Assembly (NCBI GenBank): GCA_945890205.1
Contig: CAMDCL010000001.1
Span: 1 to 64,000 of the forward strand
DNA from: Bifidobacterium breve
Lineage (GTDB): Bacteria > Actinomycetota > Actinomycetes > Nanopelagicales > Nanopelagicaceae
Reading direction: 5' to 3'
Length of the DNA stretch: 64,000 nucleotides
Both the position numbers and the translations under genes were made by a program. The notes beneath the pieces were generated by a model. That model did not search any database. It saw only the letters and a program-made list of their open reading frames with translations, and was not told where the DNA came from. Of this stretch, positions 17,297 through 27,193 are shown one piece after another. Within the stretch, counting starts at the first letter, position 1; each line of letters begins with the position of its first letter.

Positions 17297-17746
17297 GTGG
17301 CTGCAGAACAAACCCAGAGTGAGCTCACCACAACTATCGCCCTTGGCCTTCGTGAGCTTTCAAAACTTTCAGAGAAACATTTAGAGGAGCAGCTCGCCTT
17401 ACTTTCCCCAGAGGATCGCGCTGTTGTTTCAGAGATTCAAGGCTCTAAGGGCGAGAAGGCGATGGTTCTGATCCTTCGCGGTGCTAATAAAGGCTCTCGT
17501 TTCTTAATAACCTCTGAAGGAGTAAGTGTTGGTCGCTCAGCATCTAGTTCAATTTTTCTAGATGATGTAACTGTTTCACGAACTCACGCAACAATTTCAA
17601 AGCACGGTAAGAGTTTTGTTCTTAAGGATGAAGGTTCTCTCAACGGAACTTACATCAACAATGTTTCCGTCACAGAGCATGTACTTGTTTCTGGTGATGA
17701 GTTTCAAATAGGTAAGTTCCATTTGCTTTTCGTCGGTTCCAACTAG
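17297..17746 (+). CDS. garA: FHA-domain protein, GarA-like
   Basis: The C-terminal FHA domain (about 65-149) binds phosphothreonine and has the expected residues in VSVGRSASSSIFLDDVTVSRTHATI and DEGSLNGTYINN. In mycobacteria GarA controls 2-oxoglutarate dehydrogenase and glutamate dehydrogenase and is switched by Ser/Thr kinases acting on an N-terminal ETTS motif. Here the N-terminus reads SELTTTIALGLREL, so the exact ETTSVF sequence is not present, although threonines are. Start GTG has a strong GAGGAGG ribosome site. Position between gcvH and the MerR gene equals Rv1827, which supports the family call; the regulatory mode may differ. Confidence 0.85.
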   Translation: MAAEQTQSELTTTIALGLRELSKLSEKHLEEQLALLSPEDRAVVSEIQGSKGEKAMVLILRGANKGSRFLITSEGVSVGRSASSSIFLDDVTVSRTHATISKHGKSFVLKDEGSLNGTYINNVSVTEHVLVSGDEFQIGKFHLLFVGSN

Positions 17747-17756
17747 GGGAGTTATC

Positions 17757-18482
17757 ATGGCAGTTCCAGCACGGGCGTATTTGAGTATCGGTGAAGTCCT
17801 TAACCGTTTGCGTGGAGATTTTGCAGACATCACAATCTCAAAGATTCGTTTTCTAGAGTCTGAAGGTTTAATTGAGCCGCAACGAACACCATCTGGTTAC
17901 CGTAAGTTCACCAGTTCTGATCTTGAACGTCTGCGTTATGTCTTACTTGCCCAACGTGATCAGTACCTTCCGCTCAAGGTGATCAAGGACAACTTGGATG
18001 CGATTGATCGTGGTCTACAGCCAGCAGCTGTTGGCGGGGTTGCTGCGCCACGACCAGCAATAGGTTTGGCAACTATCGATGGCGAGATGGCACCGAGCTC
18101 ATTTGGTGAGGTCAGCGAGATGCGCCTATCTCGCGAGGAGCTACTTAAGAACAGTGGGCTTGCGGAGGATCAGTTGGTAGAGCTTGAAGGGTATGGATTA
18201 ATCGCACCTCGTGGTCGTCATTACGATGGCGATGCCCTGGCGATTGCAAAGGCGGTTACCGAGATGGGTGGCTTTGGAATTGAAGCCCGTCACCTTCGTT
18301 CCTTTAAATCTGCAGCAGATCGTGAGATCGGTTTAATCGAGCAGGTCATCACACCATTGACCCGTCAGAAGAGCGCTGAATCAAAGGCACGTGCCGAAGA
18401 GGTTCAAAAGGAGATCGCATCTCTGTCAATTCGTTTACATGCCGCACTTGTTCGTGGTGGCCTCAACCGTCTTCGCGCCTAA
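17757..18482 (+). CDS. ftsR: MerR-family regulator FtsR-like
   Basis: The N-terminal winged helix (residues 8-75, LSIGEVLNRLRGDFADITISKIRFLESEGLIEPQRTPSGYRKF) is a MerR DNA-binding domain. A second MerR-like helix-turn-helix region lies near 115-165, as in Rv1828 and Corynebacterium FtsR, a regulator of cell-division genes. The 241 residues fit that subfamily. It lies ten bases after garA with an AGGGGAG ribosome site, so garA and ftsR are one transcript. The ligand, if any, is not known. Confidence 0.88.
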   Translation: MAVPARAYLSIGEVLNRLRGDFADITISKIRFLESEGLIEPQRTPSGYRKFTSSDLERLRYVLLAQRDQYLPLKVIKDNLDAIDRGLQPAAVGGVAAPRPAIGLATIDGEMAPSSFGEVSEMRLSREELLKNSGLAEDQLVELEGYGLIAPRGRHYDGDALAIAKAVTEMGGFGIEARHLRSFKSAADREIGLIEQVITPLTRQKSAESKARAEEVQKEIASLSIRLHAALVRGGLNRLRA

Positions 18483-18503
18483 TTGTTTTTTTAGAGAAAT
18501 ATC

Positions 18504-18989
18504 ATGTTGATCCCCATGGAGGTAATCGGCGTACGTGTCGAGATGCCCTCCAACCAGCCGATCGTTCTTTTAAAGGAGATCGATGGCACCCGTTTTCTAC
18601 CGATCTGGGTGGGTGCTGTCGAAGCGACCGCTATCGCATTTGCCCAGCAGGGTGTAGAGCCGCCTCGACCATTAACCCACGATCTTATGAAGGAGTTAGT
18701 TGAGCTCTTTGATGCAACCCTGATCGCGGTTCATCTGACTGAACTTAAGGATGGGGTCTTTTACTCCACCCTTAACCTTCGTGATGGTTCAGGGGAGCCC
18801 TTGTCATTATCGGCTCGACCATCTGATGCGATCGCTTTAGCGGTGCGAACCCATAGCAATATCCTGGCAACGCAGGAGTTGCTGGATGAGGTCGGGGTAG
18901 AGATTCCACAAGGAGAGGGCGAAAACCAGGAGGTAGAGCGTTTCAGGGAGTTTCTGGATCAGATCAACCCTGAGGATTTCGCGGGATAG
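18504..18989 (+). CDS. DUF151 bifunctional-nuclease-family protein
   Basis: The 161 residues match the DUF151 family (Rv1829): IPMEVIGVRVEMPSNQPIVLLKE, LPIWVGAVEATAIAFAQQGVEPPRPLTHDLM and RPSDAIALAVRT are the typical blocks. Plant and bacterial members have reported nuclease activity, but the bacterial role is unclear. A short C-terminal acidic tail follows the domain. It lies between the two MerR genes, an arrangement kept across actinobacteria. It may be cotranscribed with ftsR, 21 bases upstream. Confidence 0.88.
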   Translation: MLIPMEVIGVRVEMPSNQPIVLLKEIDGTRFLPIWVGAVEATAIAFAQQGVEPPRPLTHDLMKELVELFDATLIAVHLTELKDGVFYSTLNLRDGSGEPLSLSARPSDAIALAVRTHSNILATQELLDEVGVEIPQGEGENQEVERFREFLDQINPEDFAG

Positions 18990-19002
18990 GCGCAAAACCC
19001 TC

Positions 19003-19019
19003 AACCTCAAGTAGAGGTT
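19003..19019 (+). promoter_or_regulatory. Dyad before merR, possible MerR operator
   Basis: AACCTC (19003-19008) and GAGGTT (19014-19019) form a perfect inverted repeat around AAGTA, about 80 bases upstream of the merR start. It resembles operators of MerR-family proteins and the dyad in front of garA. The regulator that binds it is not proven. Confidence 0.45.
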
Positions 19020-19097
19020 TGCCTCGTGTCGGTCATTGTTTCCCTCACCACCTGGGCTTACATTTATCTCACTCCCCAAGAGAAATGAGCTTTCCCC

Positions 19098-19598
19098 GTG
19101 TCCCCAGAAGAGATGGAAATCGGCTACCGAGGCGCTACAGCCTGCTCCGCCGCTGGAATTAGCTACCGACAATTAGATTATTGGGCGAGAACTGGTTTAG
19201 TTGAACCAAGTATTAGAACTGCAAGTGGTTCTGGAACTCAACGTCTGTATGGTTTTCGCGACATCCTGGTTTTAAAGATTGTTAAACGGTTACTAGATGC
19301 TGGAGTATCACTGCAAAACATCCGTACCGCTGTTGATCATTTGCGCAGCAGGGGAGTAACAGAGCTAGAGCGCATCACCTTGATGAGTGATGGCGCATCC
19401 ATTTATGAGTGTGCAAGTCCCGATGAGATTATCGATCTATTGCAGGGTGGCCAGGGTGTCTTTGGAATCGCTGTCGGAAAGGTGTGGCATGAGGTTGAAG
19501 GCTCTCTATCTGTACTTCAGGGTGAAGTAAATGGACATACCGTGGGTGGCCAGGGCAAGGATGAACTATCGCTACGCCGCAAGGTTAAAGGGGCGTAA
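19098..19598 (+). CDS. MerR-family regulator (Rv1830-like)
   Basis: The protein begins with a MerR winged helix, residues about 9-80: YRGATACSAAGISYRQLDYWARTGLVEPSIRTASGSGTQRLYGFRDILVLKIVKRLL. The following coiled-coil linker and SPDEIIDLLQGGQGVFGIAVGKVWHEVE match the small conserved regulator at the Rv1830 position, just before gcvP. Start is taken as GTG 19098; ATG 19113 is an alternative. It carries no cysteine cluster for metal sensing. A dyad at 19003 may be its own operator. Confidence 0.85.
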   Translation: MSPEEMEIGYRGATACSAAGISYRQLDYWARTGLVEPSIRTASGSGTQRLYGFRDILVLKIVKRLLDAGVSLQNIRTAVDHLRSRGVTELERITLMSDGASIYECASPDEIIDLLQGGQGVFGIAVGKVWHEVEGSLSVLQGEVNGHTVGGQGKDELSLRRKVKGA

Positions 19599-19663
19599 TA
19601 ACACCGTTGTAAGTATCATGTGTGCCTTGTAGTGGTTGCTACTAACTATCGACAGGGGTTTGT

Positions 19664-22507
19664 GTGTCACGCTCATTTGAGGATCGTCATATTGGCCCGA
19701 CCTCAGTTGATGAAACAACAATGCTCAAAGCCCTCGGCTACTCAGATCTCCCATCCTTCATTAGCGATGTAGTGCCATCTAATATCGCCGTTAAAGGTGT
19801 CATTGAAAAAGCTCTAGATTCGGGAAGGAGCGAGGTAGAGGTAATTGCTGAGCTTCGTTCCATCGCATCGGAGAATAAGGTTTTTCGCTCACTGATCGGA
19901 ACTGGATACTACGGAACGATCGTCCCGCCGGTTGTAAAACGAAATGTCTTGGAAAATCCATCGTGGTACACCGCTTACACTCCGTATCAACCAGAAATTT
20001 CTCAGGGTCGGCTAGAGGCGCTCTTTGCTTTTCAGACCATGATCTGTGAGTTAACAGCCCTTGATATTTCAAACGCTTCAATGCTGGATGAAGGAACCGC
20101 GGCGGCTGAAGCGATGACCTTGGCACGTAGAGCCTCAAAGTTAAGTGATGATGCGGTTTTCCTGATTGAAGAGCATGTTCATCCTCAAACAAAAACTGTA
20201 GTAATAACGCGTGCCAAACCGCTAGGAATAACCGTTGTAGAAGTGGACTCTGGGCATGTGGTTCGCGATGGTTACGATGGTGAGTTCTTTGGAGCGCTAC
20301 TGCAATACCCAGATACAACAGGAACAGTGATTGATTACACCTCCTTTGCAGAGTATGCGCATTCAAGGGATGCGTTGGTGATTGCAGCAACAGATCTACT
20401 TGCACTGACTGTATTGAAAGCACCAGGGGAGTGGGGAGCAGATATCGCAGTGGGAACCGCACAACGTTTTGGTGTTCCTATGGGATTTGGTGGACCACAC
20501 GCAGGTTTCTTAGCGGTGCGCACAGGTCTTGAAAGATCTATGCCGGGTCGATTAGTCGGTCAGAGTATTGATGCAACTGGAAAGCCGGCCTTCCGCTTAG
20601 CGCTGCAAACTCGTGAACAACATATCCGTCGCGACAAAGCGACCTCAAATATCTGCACCGCCCAAGTTTTGTTAGCAAACATGAGCGCCTTCTATGCGAT
20701 GTGGCATGGACCAGTGGGTCTGCGCCAGATTGCAGAGCGTGTACATAACTTTGCTGCTCGTCTGCATGCGGCAACCGGTAACCGCGACGATGTGGTCTTT
20801 GACACTGTGCACGTAGTTGTTAAGGATGCGAAGGCGATTCATGAAAAGGCGGCCGGACATGGAATCAACTTTGCAAAGGTAAGTGCCACAGAGATTCGTG
20901 TCGCATTTGATGAGGAGACAACAGAAGAGCTTTTTGCGCAGGTGCTTGAGATTCTTGGGGTAAAGGATGCAACAGGGGAGAAGATCCCTACAAAGTTTGC
21001 ACGCACTAGCAAGTACCTAACCCACCCAGTCTTTAATACCAACCACAGCGAGACCGGAATGATGCGCTATCTGCGCAACTTGGCCGATAAAGATCTAGCG
21101 CTGGACAGAACGATGATTCCATTGGGTTCATGCACCATGAAGTTGAACTCTGTTACTGAGATGGAAGCGGTTACCTGGCCTGAGTTTGCATCTTTGCACC
21201 CATTTGCACCCGCTGAGCAAACAGTTGGAACACGTAAATTAATCAAGCAGCTCTCTGAATGGTTAGTTGCGATCACCGGGTATGACGCAGTTTCACTTCA
21301 ACCCAACGCCGGTAGCCAAGGGGAGTTTGCGGGTTTGCTCGCAATTAGAAATTACCATGACTCGCGGGGAGATCAGGGGCGAAAGATCTGTTTAATTCCT
21401 TCAAGTGCCCATGGAACCAACGCAGCATCGGCTGTGATGGCGGGGATGAAGGTTGTTGTTATTGAATGTGATGAGAATGGAAATGTCTCCGTCAGCGACA
21501 TTAAAGCCAAGATCGCAGAGTACGGGGATACCCTGGCGGCGTTGATGATTACCTATCCATCAACTCATGGAGTTTTTGAAACCGCGGTCTCAGAAATCTG
21601 CGAATTAATTCATAACGCCGGTGGTCAGGTGTATGTAGATGGTGCCAATTTGAACGCTCTGGTTGGTGTTTCACAACCGGGAAAGTTTGGTGCAGATGTC
21701 TCTCACTTAAACCTGCATAAAACCTTTGCCATTCCACATGGTGGAGGAGGCCCTGGTGTTGGGCCGGTTATCGCACGCGCACATTTAGCGCCCTTCTTAC
21801 CTAACCATCCATTAGATGAGTTAGCAGGTCCTGCAACAGGTCCTGGACCAATCTCAGCTGCGCCATATGGTTCGGCCAGTATCTTGCCGATCTCGTGGGC
21901 GTATATCCGTTTGCTGGGGGGAGAAGGTTTAACCCATTCAACACAGGTTGCTATCTTGTCCGCCAATTACATCGCTGCCAGATTGCAGGATTCATACCCT
22001 GTCCTTTACACCGGTGCTAATGGTCGTGTTGCGCACGAGTGCATCTTGGATATTCGCGCAATTACTAAGGACTCTGGTGTTTCAGTTGATGACATCGCAA
22101 AACGATTGATGGATTACGGTTTCCATGCACCGACGATGTCCTTCCCTGTTGCAGGAACACTGATGATTGAACCAACTGAATCCGAAGATATCTCTGAAAT
22201 TCACCGCTTTATCGATGCGATGATTTCGATTAGAGCTGAGATCCAAGAGATTATCGATGGAGAGATTTCAGTTGAAGCCTCGGCGCTACGCCATGCCCCT
22301 CACACAGCCCTTTCAGTGGTGACCAGTAATTGGGATAGGGGATACAGCCGGGAAAAGGGTGGGTATCCAGTAGCCCCGTATGGCTTGATCGCAGGAGAAT
22401 CAATTGGATCTCGGATGAAGTACTGGCCACCGGTTTCACGTATCGATGGGGCCCATGGAGATCGCAATCTGGTCTGCGCCTGCACACCCATGGATGAGTA
22501 TCGATAG
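19664..22507 (+). CDS. gcvP: Glycine dehydrogenase (decarboxylating), P protein
   Basis: GcvP decarboxylates glycine and passes the aminomethyl group to GcvH. It is a single 947-residue chain that combines both halves split in some bacteria. The N-terminal [10 protein letters not shown] and [14 protein letters not shown] are typical, and the PLP Lys is in [22 protein letters not shown] near residue 690. Start GTG at 19664 follows ACAGGGG. No glycine-riboswitch fold is apparent in the 65-base leader. With gcvH it implies active glycine cleavage feeding one-carbon units; gcvT must lie elsewhere. Confidence 0.96.
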   Translation: MSRSFEDRHIGPTSVDETTMLKALGYSDLPSFISDVVPSNIAVKGVIEKALDSGRSEVEVIAELRSIASENKVFRSLIGTGYYGTIVPPVVKRNVLENPSWYTAYTPYQPEISQGRLEALFAFQTMICELTALDISNASMLDEGTAAAEAMTLARRASKLSDDAVFLIEEHVHPQTKTVVITRAKPLGITVVEVDSGHVVRDGYDGEFFGALLQYPDTTGTVIDYTSFAEYAHSRDALVIAATDLLALTVLKAPGEWGADIAVGTAQRFGVPMGFGGPHAGFLAVRTGLERSMPGRLVGQSIDATGKPAFRLALQTREQHIRRDKATSNICTAQVLLANMSAFYAMWHGPVGLRQIAERVHNFAARLHAATGNRDDVVFDTVHVVVKDAKAIHEKAAGHGINFAKVSATEIRVAFDEETTEELFAQVLEILGVKDATGEKIPTKFARTSKYLTHPVFNTNHSETGMMRYLRNLADKDLALDRTMIPLGSCTMKLNSVTEMEAVTWPEFASLHPFAPAEQTVGTRKLIKQLSEWLVAITGYDAVSLQPNAGSQGEFAGLLAIRNYHDSRGDQGRKICLIPSSAHGTNAASAVMAGMKVVVIECDENGNVSVSDIKAKIAEYGDTLAALMITYPSTHGVFETAVSEICELIHNAGGQVYVDGANLNALVGVSQPGKFGADVSHLNLHKTFAIPHGGGGPGVGPVIARAHLAPFLPNHPLDELAGPATGPGPISAAPYGSASILPISWAYIRLLGGEGLTHSTQVAILSANYIAARLQDSYPVLYTGANGRVAHECILDIRAITKDSGVSVDDIAKRLMDYGFHAPTMSFPVAGTLMIEPTESEDISEIHRFIDAMISIRAEIQEIIDGEISVEASALRHAPHTALSVVTSNWDRGYSREKGGYPVAPYGLIAGESIGSRMKYWPPVSRIDGAHGDRNLVCACTPMDEYR

Positions 22508-22560
22508 GGCGGTAGGCTCAGCGCTTCTATTCTTACTTTACATAATGTAACTTATCGGCG

Positions 22561-23925
22561 TTATGCATGGGCTCGCCTGGCAACCACAAAGAGCGCTGCT
22601 AACACCCCAATTAACGCCCAATCTCCCGCCGCATCCCTGGGTGTTTGTTCATCAATAAGGCCAACATCTGCGCGAATAGTTGCAGCCATTCCCATAGAGC
22701 TTTGCTCAACAACCTTGCCGGTGTAATCAATCACCGCTGAGTATCCAGTTGTTGAAACCGAGACAATATTTCTTCCATGTTCTATAGCTCTAATACGTGT
22801 TATCGCCAGTTGTTGAGCACTTTCTGCAGACATTCCAAAGGTGGCGCTATTGGTCTGTACCGCCAAAATATTGGAGCCCAAAGAAGCCTGTCTAAGGAGC
22901 TCATCATCTATTAACTCATAACAGATAACTGGAGCGATTCTGGCCTTGCCTATAGTGAAGATCTCGGTCTTACTACCGGCTGAGAAATCCTCAACCTTAT
23001 CGACCAATGGGGAAACAACTCTGGCCAAGGAGCGCAACGGCATGTACTCGCCAAAGGGTGTGAGATGTTGTTTTACATAGATCTGCGGCTGATCCTTATC
23101 CCACAAAATTGAGGTATTAAGAATTCTTTCTCCATCATTGACTATTGCACCGATTATCAATGGCTGTTGGATTAAGTCCAGAGATTGTTTAACATCGGTA
23201 TTACGAAATGGATCAACATCAACCGAGTTTTCAGGCCACAGAATAAAATCGACATTTGGATCCTTGGAAAGTTCTGCATTTGTTCTTTCAAGATGGTTGC
23301 TAAAAACCGCCTTCGCACGAGAGTTAAAATCTAAACCAAGCTGCGGAACATTACCTTGAATCATAAGCACATTTGTTGTGGCAGAAATGGTCGGATTAAA
23401 TGGAATCGCAATAAGTACAAAGGGAAGAATCGGCAGTACCGAGAAAGTTCTAGTTGAAAATTTATAGATCAAAAGTGCGATCAATACAACCGCAGCAGAT
23501 AGCGCTGATGCTCCCCCAATGGCTGCCAGATGAGAATATGGCGAGTCAGCTTGTGTGTAGGCAAGACGGACCCAACCAAACCCACCAAATGGGAATCGGT
23601 TTCTTAACTCCTCTAAAAGAATGAACAGAAGTGGGTAAGCGGTAATCCCCCATCGTGAAACAAGGGCTAATGGCAGATAGAAGATCGACATCCCTAAAGC
23701 CAAGATGATCCACGGAACAGAACCCACAAAGGTGCTGCTCCAATGTAAAACGATCAGATTAAGCGTGAGCGCAAAGAGAAGGGATGAGAGTACTTTTCTG
23801 CTAGAGATTGAGAGGGCATACATATGCACCGCCAGCGCAATCGGTGCAACCCACCACTTCCCCACTGGTTCAAAGGCGGCCGATAGTAGGCATCCAGACA
23901 GCGCTGAGAGTAAAAGAGCTACCAA
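22561..23925 (-). CDS. lnt: Apolipoprotein N-acyltransferase
   Basis: Lnt adds the third acyl chain to lipoprotein N-termini at the outer face of the membrane. The N-terminal half has about six membrane segments, followed by a nitrilase-like domain with Glu in FILWPENSVDVD, Lys in KQHLTPFGEYMP and catalytic Cys in APVICYELIDDE, plus a final membrane helix. It is 454 residues, shorter than the E. coli enzyme at about 510. The TTG at 23925 overlaps the end of the exonuclease gene, so it is the last gene of that operon. It is convergent with gcvP. Confidence 0.92.
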   Translation of the reverse strand: MVALLLSALSGCLLSAAFEPVGKWWVAPIALAVHMYALSISSRKVLSSLLFALTLNLIVLHWSSTFVGSVPWIILALGMSIFYLPLALVSRWGITAYPLLFILLEELRNRFPFGGFGWVRLAYTQADSPYSHLAAIGGASALSAAVVLIALLIYKFSTRTFSVLPILPFVLIAIPFNPTISATTNVLMIQGNVPQLGLDFNSRAKAVFSNHLERTNAELSKDPNVDFILWPENSVDVDPFRNTDVKQSLDLIQQPLIIGAIVNDGERILNTSILWDKDQPQIYVKQHLTPFGEYMPLRSLARVVSPLVDKVEDFSAGSKTEIFTIGKARIAPVICYELIDDELLRQASLGSNILAVQTNSATFGMSAESAQQLAITRIRAIEHGRNIVSVSTTGYSAVIDYTGKVVEQSSMGMAATIRADVGLIDEQTPRDAAGDWALIGVLAALFVVARRAHA

Positions 23926-24821
23926 CCCAATGCACTGATCAATCGATCAACGCTCGCACCCAATGCGTAACGCTCCTTGAATTGATAGATAGCGGATAAA
24001 TCTGATGGCGCCTTCGGAAGGGATAGATCAACTTTAGGCAACGGTGCATCACGTGCGACCCGCACCAACTTGGGAGCAAGCTTGAGGTAATCGGCCCCTG
24101 CGATGATCTTCTTGGCAAGTGCTGGCGGAAGAGAGGTATGAGCTGTAAGGGCTGCTTCTAATGCCTCCTCAACATTGGCAAAGTTGTTGGCGATAACCGC
24201 CGCCCCTTTCTCACCAATTCCTTTTACACCGGGTAACCCATCTGATGGATCGCCACGAAACATTGCAAAGAGATCGTAGCGATCCCCTGGTATCGCGTAC
24301 TTATCAGAAACATATTTGATGTCTACTAAATCATGTTGCGAGATTCCCTTGGCAAGGTAGACCACTTTGATATCTCGTTTGTCATCAACCATCTGAAATA
24401 AATCCCGATCACCTGTAACGATTCGAATCGGTCCTCTTTCAATCTCTGCATAGGTCGCCATGACATCATCGGCCTCATAATCATCAACACCGACAACTGG
24501 AATACCAAAAAGATCTAGCAGATCTAACAAGATAGGAATCTGTGGGGTAAGAGTTTCTGGCTCCTCCTCTTCCTCACCCTCCTCTTCTAAGCGATTGGCC
24601 TTGTACCCTGGAAATATTTCGACACGCCAGCTAGGTCGCCAATCTCCATCCAAGCAAGCCACCAAGCGATCTGGCTTATAGACATTCATTAACCGTGCGG
24701 TCATATCGATGTAACCACGTATGGCGTTAACCGAAGTTCCATCTGGAGCTAACAAGGTATCCGGCATACCGTAGTAAGCCCGGTACCACAGAGATGCGCT
24801 GTCTAACAGCATTAATGTCAT
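23919..24821 (-). CDS. 5'-3' exonuclease (flap nuclease domain)
   Basis: This is a stand-alone PolA-type 5'-3' exonuclease of 300 residues. It shows metal-binding acidic clusters MLLDSASLWYRAYY, ACLDGDWRPSWR, VGVDDYEADDVMATYA and TGDRDLFQMV, and the helix-hairpin-helix DGLPGVKGIGEKGAAVIA. An unusually acidic loop, EEEGEEEEEPE, follows the helical arch. It overlaps helY by four bases (ATGA). Related actinobacterial genes sit in the same place (Rv2090). It probably removes RNA primers or flaps in support of PolA. Confidence 0.93.
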   Translation of the reverse strand: MTLMLLDSASLWYRAYYGMPDTLLAPDGTSVNAIRGYIDMTARLMNVYKPDRLVACLDGDWRPSWRVEIFPGYKANRLEEEGEEEEEPETLTPQIPILLDLLDLFGIPVVGVDDYEADDVMATYAEIERGPIRIVTGDRDLFQMVDDKRDIKVVYLAKGISQHDLVDIKYVSDKYAIPGDRYDLFAMFRGDPSDGLPGVKGIGEKGAAVIANNFANVEEALEAALTAHTSLPPALAKKIIAGADYLKLAPKLVRVARDAPLPKVDLSLPKAPSDLSAIYQFKERYALGASVDRLISALGW

Positions 24822-27193
24822 GCATCCCCCATTAGGTAGGCCACTACCCCGCGATCGATTCGCTTTACTGCATCCTTACAGACTGGACGAAGCTTTTCAC
24901 TAGCCCCACCAATTTGATTGAGTAGATCTACCAACTGCTTGGTAGCCCGCACAAAATCTCCCACCGACATATCGCTTCCCTTGAGAACACTATTGAGAGA
25001 GTTCCCGCTAGCCCACTTGTACGAGATAAAGCAAAAGCCAGCATCTGGCTCGCGCTGGGTCTTGACCCCAAAATCATTCTCAATCTTCTCAAGATTTGCC
25101 CATAAAGAGATGATCTGCGTCAAGGTTGATGTCACCTTTTGACTAGGCATTTTAGGCGCAAGATTTTCCTGTGAACGGGATTCAAAGATCATGCATGAAA
25201 CAACCGATAAAAGCTCACTAGCGTTGAGATCATCCAATAGACCTCGGCGTATCGACTCGGTTAATAGCAAATCAGATTCCGCGTAGATCTTAGTCAGGAT
25301 CTTTCCTTGTGCAGTTGGCTTTTCTCCATCAATATATTCGAGGTGATCCAATACTTGGCAGATTTGATCAAAGGTTTTGGCGATCACATGGGTGCGGTTT
25401 TCAACGCGAGTTGTTAGCCCATCATTTTCACGGCTCAATCTACCCGCTCGTTCTGCAAGTCGGGCGTGATCTTCTCGATCTGCACAACCATGAGATGAAT
25501 GTGCCTTCATAGCTTTGCGAAGATCAGAGAGTTCACCCTCCATATGTCCTCTTTGACGATTATCAAATGTCTTGCGCTGATCGCGACGACCAAGTAACAC
25601 CTCAACCTCTTTGATCGATCTACGTAACCTCGCATACTCAGAGAAATCACCAAGATGGCATTGTGCATCCTGCATTAGTTCAGCGATTAAAGCCTCATTT
25701 TTGCGTATCTGACGTGTTAAGCCGACGACAGCTCTATCTGCTTGAAACTGTGCGAAGGATGATTCCAGTGATCGTCGGGCGGTCTCACGTCCAAATCGGG
25801 AGATCAAATTAATCGCCATGTTGTAGGTCGGAGAAAAGGATGAACGCAATGGATATGTACGTGTTGATGCAAGGCCTGCAGCCGAAGCGGAATCAACAGT
25901 AGGCGACCATTGAATAACAGCATTGCCTTCTATATCGATGCCGCGACGTCCCGCACGACCAGTTAATTGCGTGTACTCCCCTGGTGTTATGGGCACATGT
26001 GCCTCGCCATTGAACTTGATCAACTTCTCCAGAACAACTGTGCGAGCAGGCATATTAATTCCAAGTGCCAAAGTCTCAGTTGCAAAAACCGCCTTGACCA
26101 ATCCCCGTTGAAAGAGATCCTCAACCGCGCCTTTAAAACTTGGTAACAAACCGGCATGGTGTGCCGCAATGCCCCGTTCAAGTGCGGTTAACCACTCCTC
26201 AAAACCAAGAACCTCGAGATCCTCCTCGGCAATATTGTGGGTGTACTTCAAGGCTGTCTGGCGAATCTCAACCCGTTCCTCGGGTGAGGTCAGACGCAAT
26301 CCGGCATGCAAACACTGCTTCACCGCGGCATCACATCCAACCCGTGAAAAGATAAAGGTAATCGCAGGCAATAGGTTTTCTCGCTGAAGTTTCTCAATAA
26401 TGTCGGCTCGGCTCATACGATCTGAGGGCTCTGCGAAGTGACCCCGTCGATTACGGCCCAACGTCGAACGTCTGATCGCTTCTCTCTCCCGCTGAAGGAT
26501 TTCGGGATTTATTCGGCCCGGTTGTTCAAATAAATCCAATAAACGATTACCGATTAATACATGTTGAAATAAAGGAATAGGGCGGATTTCGCTGACTATA
26601 ACCTCGGTCTCGCCGCGAACCTCCCCGAGCCACTCACCAAACTCTTCAGCGTTGGAAACTGTTGCAGAGAGGGAAATAACCTGCACACTTTCCATCAAGT
26701 GAATCAGGACCTCTTCCCACACCGCGCCACGGAACTTATCTGCCAGGTAATGCACCTCATCCATGACGACGCAGCCCAAGTTGGTAAGGGTGTTAGATCC
26801 TGCATACAACATGTTGCGCAGAACTTCAGTTGTCATCACCAAAATATCTGCTTCACCATTGATACTGGTATCACCGGTTAGCAAGCCAACCCGATCTTCG
26901 CCAAACTTTACAACAAACTCTGAATACTTTTGATTAGATAAGGCCTTAATTGGGGTTGTGTAAAAACACTTCTTTCCAGCTTGTAAAGCAAAGAAGGCGG
27001 CAAACTCACCAACTACCGTCTTACCCGCCCCAGTTGGAGCGGCTACTAAAACCCCTTTCCCATCCTCAACGGCGTGACAGGCGGTTATCTGAAAGGGATC
27101 AAACTCAAACTCAAAGGTTAAGAGAAACTCCGTGGTTACCGGATGTTGCCCCCTTAACTTTGCAGCGGCGTATCTCTCGGCGGGTGTTGTCAT
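24818..27193 (-). CDS. helY: Ski2-like DEAD/H RNA helicase HelY
   Basis: HelY is a superfamily 2 helicase related to Mtr4/Ski2. Motifs are APTGAGKTVVGEF (I, near 55), TPIKALSNQK (Ia), MDEVHYLAD (II, DEVH), SLSATVSNAEEF (III), FATETLALGINMPARTVV and QLTGRAGRRGID (VI). A C-terminal helical region completes about 791 residues, shorter than the 906 of M. tuberculosis HelY. The ATG at 27193 overlaps the stop of the lipid kinase as ATGA and is favoured over 27202. The substrate is presumably structured RNA; direct evidence in bacteria is limited. Confidence 0.93.
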   Translation of the reverse strand: MTTPAERYAAAKLRGQHPVTTEFLLTFEFEFDPFQITACHAVEDGKGVLVAAPTGAGKTVVGEFAAFFALQAGKKCFYTTPIKALSNQKYSEFVVKFGEDRVGLLTGDTSINGEADILVMTTEVLRNMLYAGSNTLTNLGCVVMDEVHYLADKFRGAVWEEVLIHLMESVQVISLSATVSNAEEFGEWLGEVRGETEVIVSEIRPIPLFQHVLIGNRLLDLFEQPGRINPEILQREREAIRRSTLGRNRRGHFAEPSDRMSRADIIEKLQRENLLPAITFIFSRVGCDAAVKQCLHAGLRLTSPEERVEIRQTALKYTHNIAEEDLEVLGFEEWLTALERGIAAHHAGLLPSFKGAVEDLFQRGLVKAVFATETLALGINMPARTVVLEKLIKFNGEAHVPITPGEYTQLTGRAGRRGIDIEGNAVIQWSPTVDSASAAGLASTRTYPLRSSFSPTYNMAINLISRFGRETARRSLESSFAQFQADRAVVGLTRQIRKNEALIAELMQDAQCHLGDFSEYARLRRSIKEVEVLLGRRDQRKTFDNRQRGHMEGELSDLRKAMKAHSSHGCADREDHARLAERAGRLSRENDGLTTRVENRTHVIAKTFDQICQVLDHLEYIDGEKPTAQGKILTKIYAESDLLLTESIRRGLLDDLNASELLSVVSCMIFESRSQENLAPKMPSQKVTSTLTQIISLWANLEKIENDFGVKTQREPDAGFCFISYKWASGNSLNSVLKGSDMSVGDFVRATKQLVDLLNQIGGASEKLRPVCKDAVKRIDRGVVAYLMGDA

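Noticed and set aside
19599-19663. Possible glycine riboswitch before gcvP
   Set aside because: The leader is about 65 bases, too short for the usual tandem aptamer, and no conserved glycine-aptamer core is recognisable.
19800-20462. Long open frame on the minus strand opposite gcvP
   Set aside because: It lies entirely against a clear gcvP coding region, has a low-complexity His/Leu/Pro-rich product and no ribosome site or leaderless hexamer.
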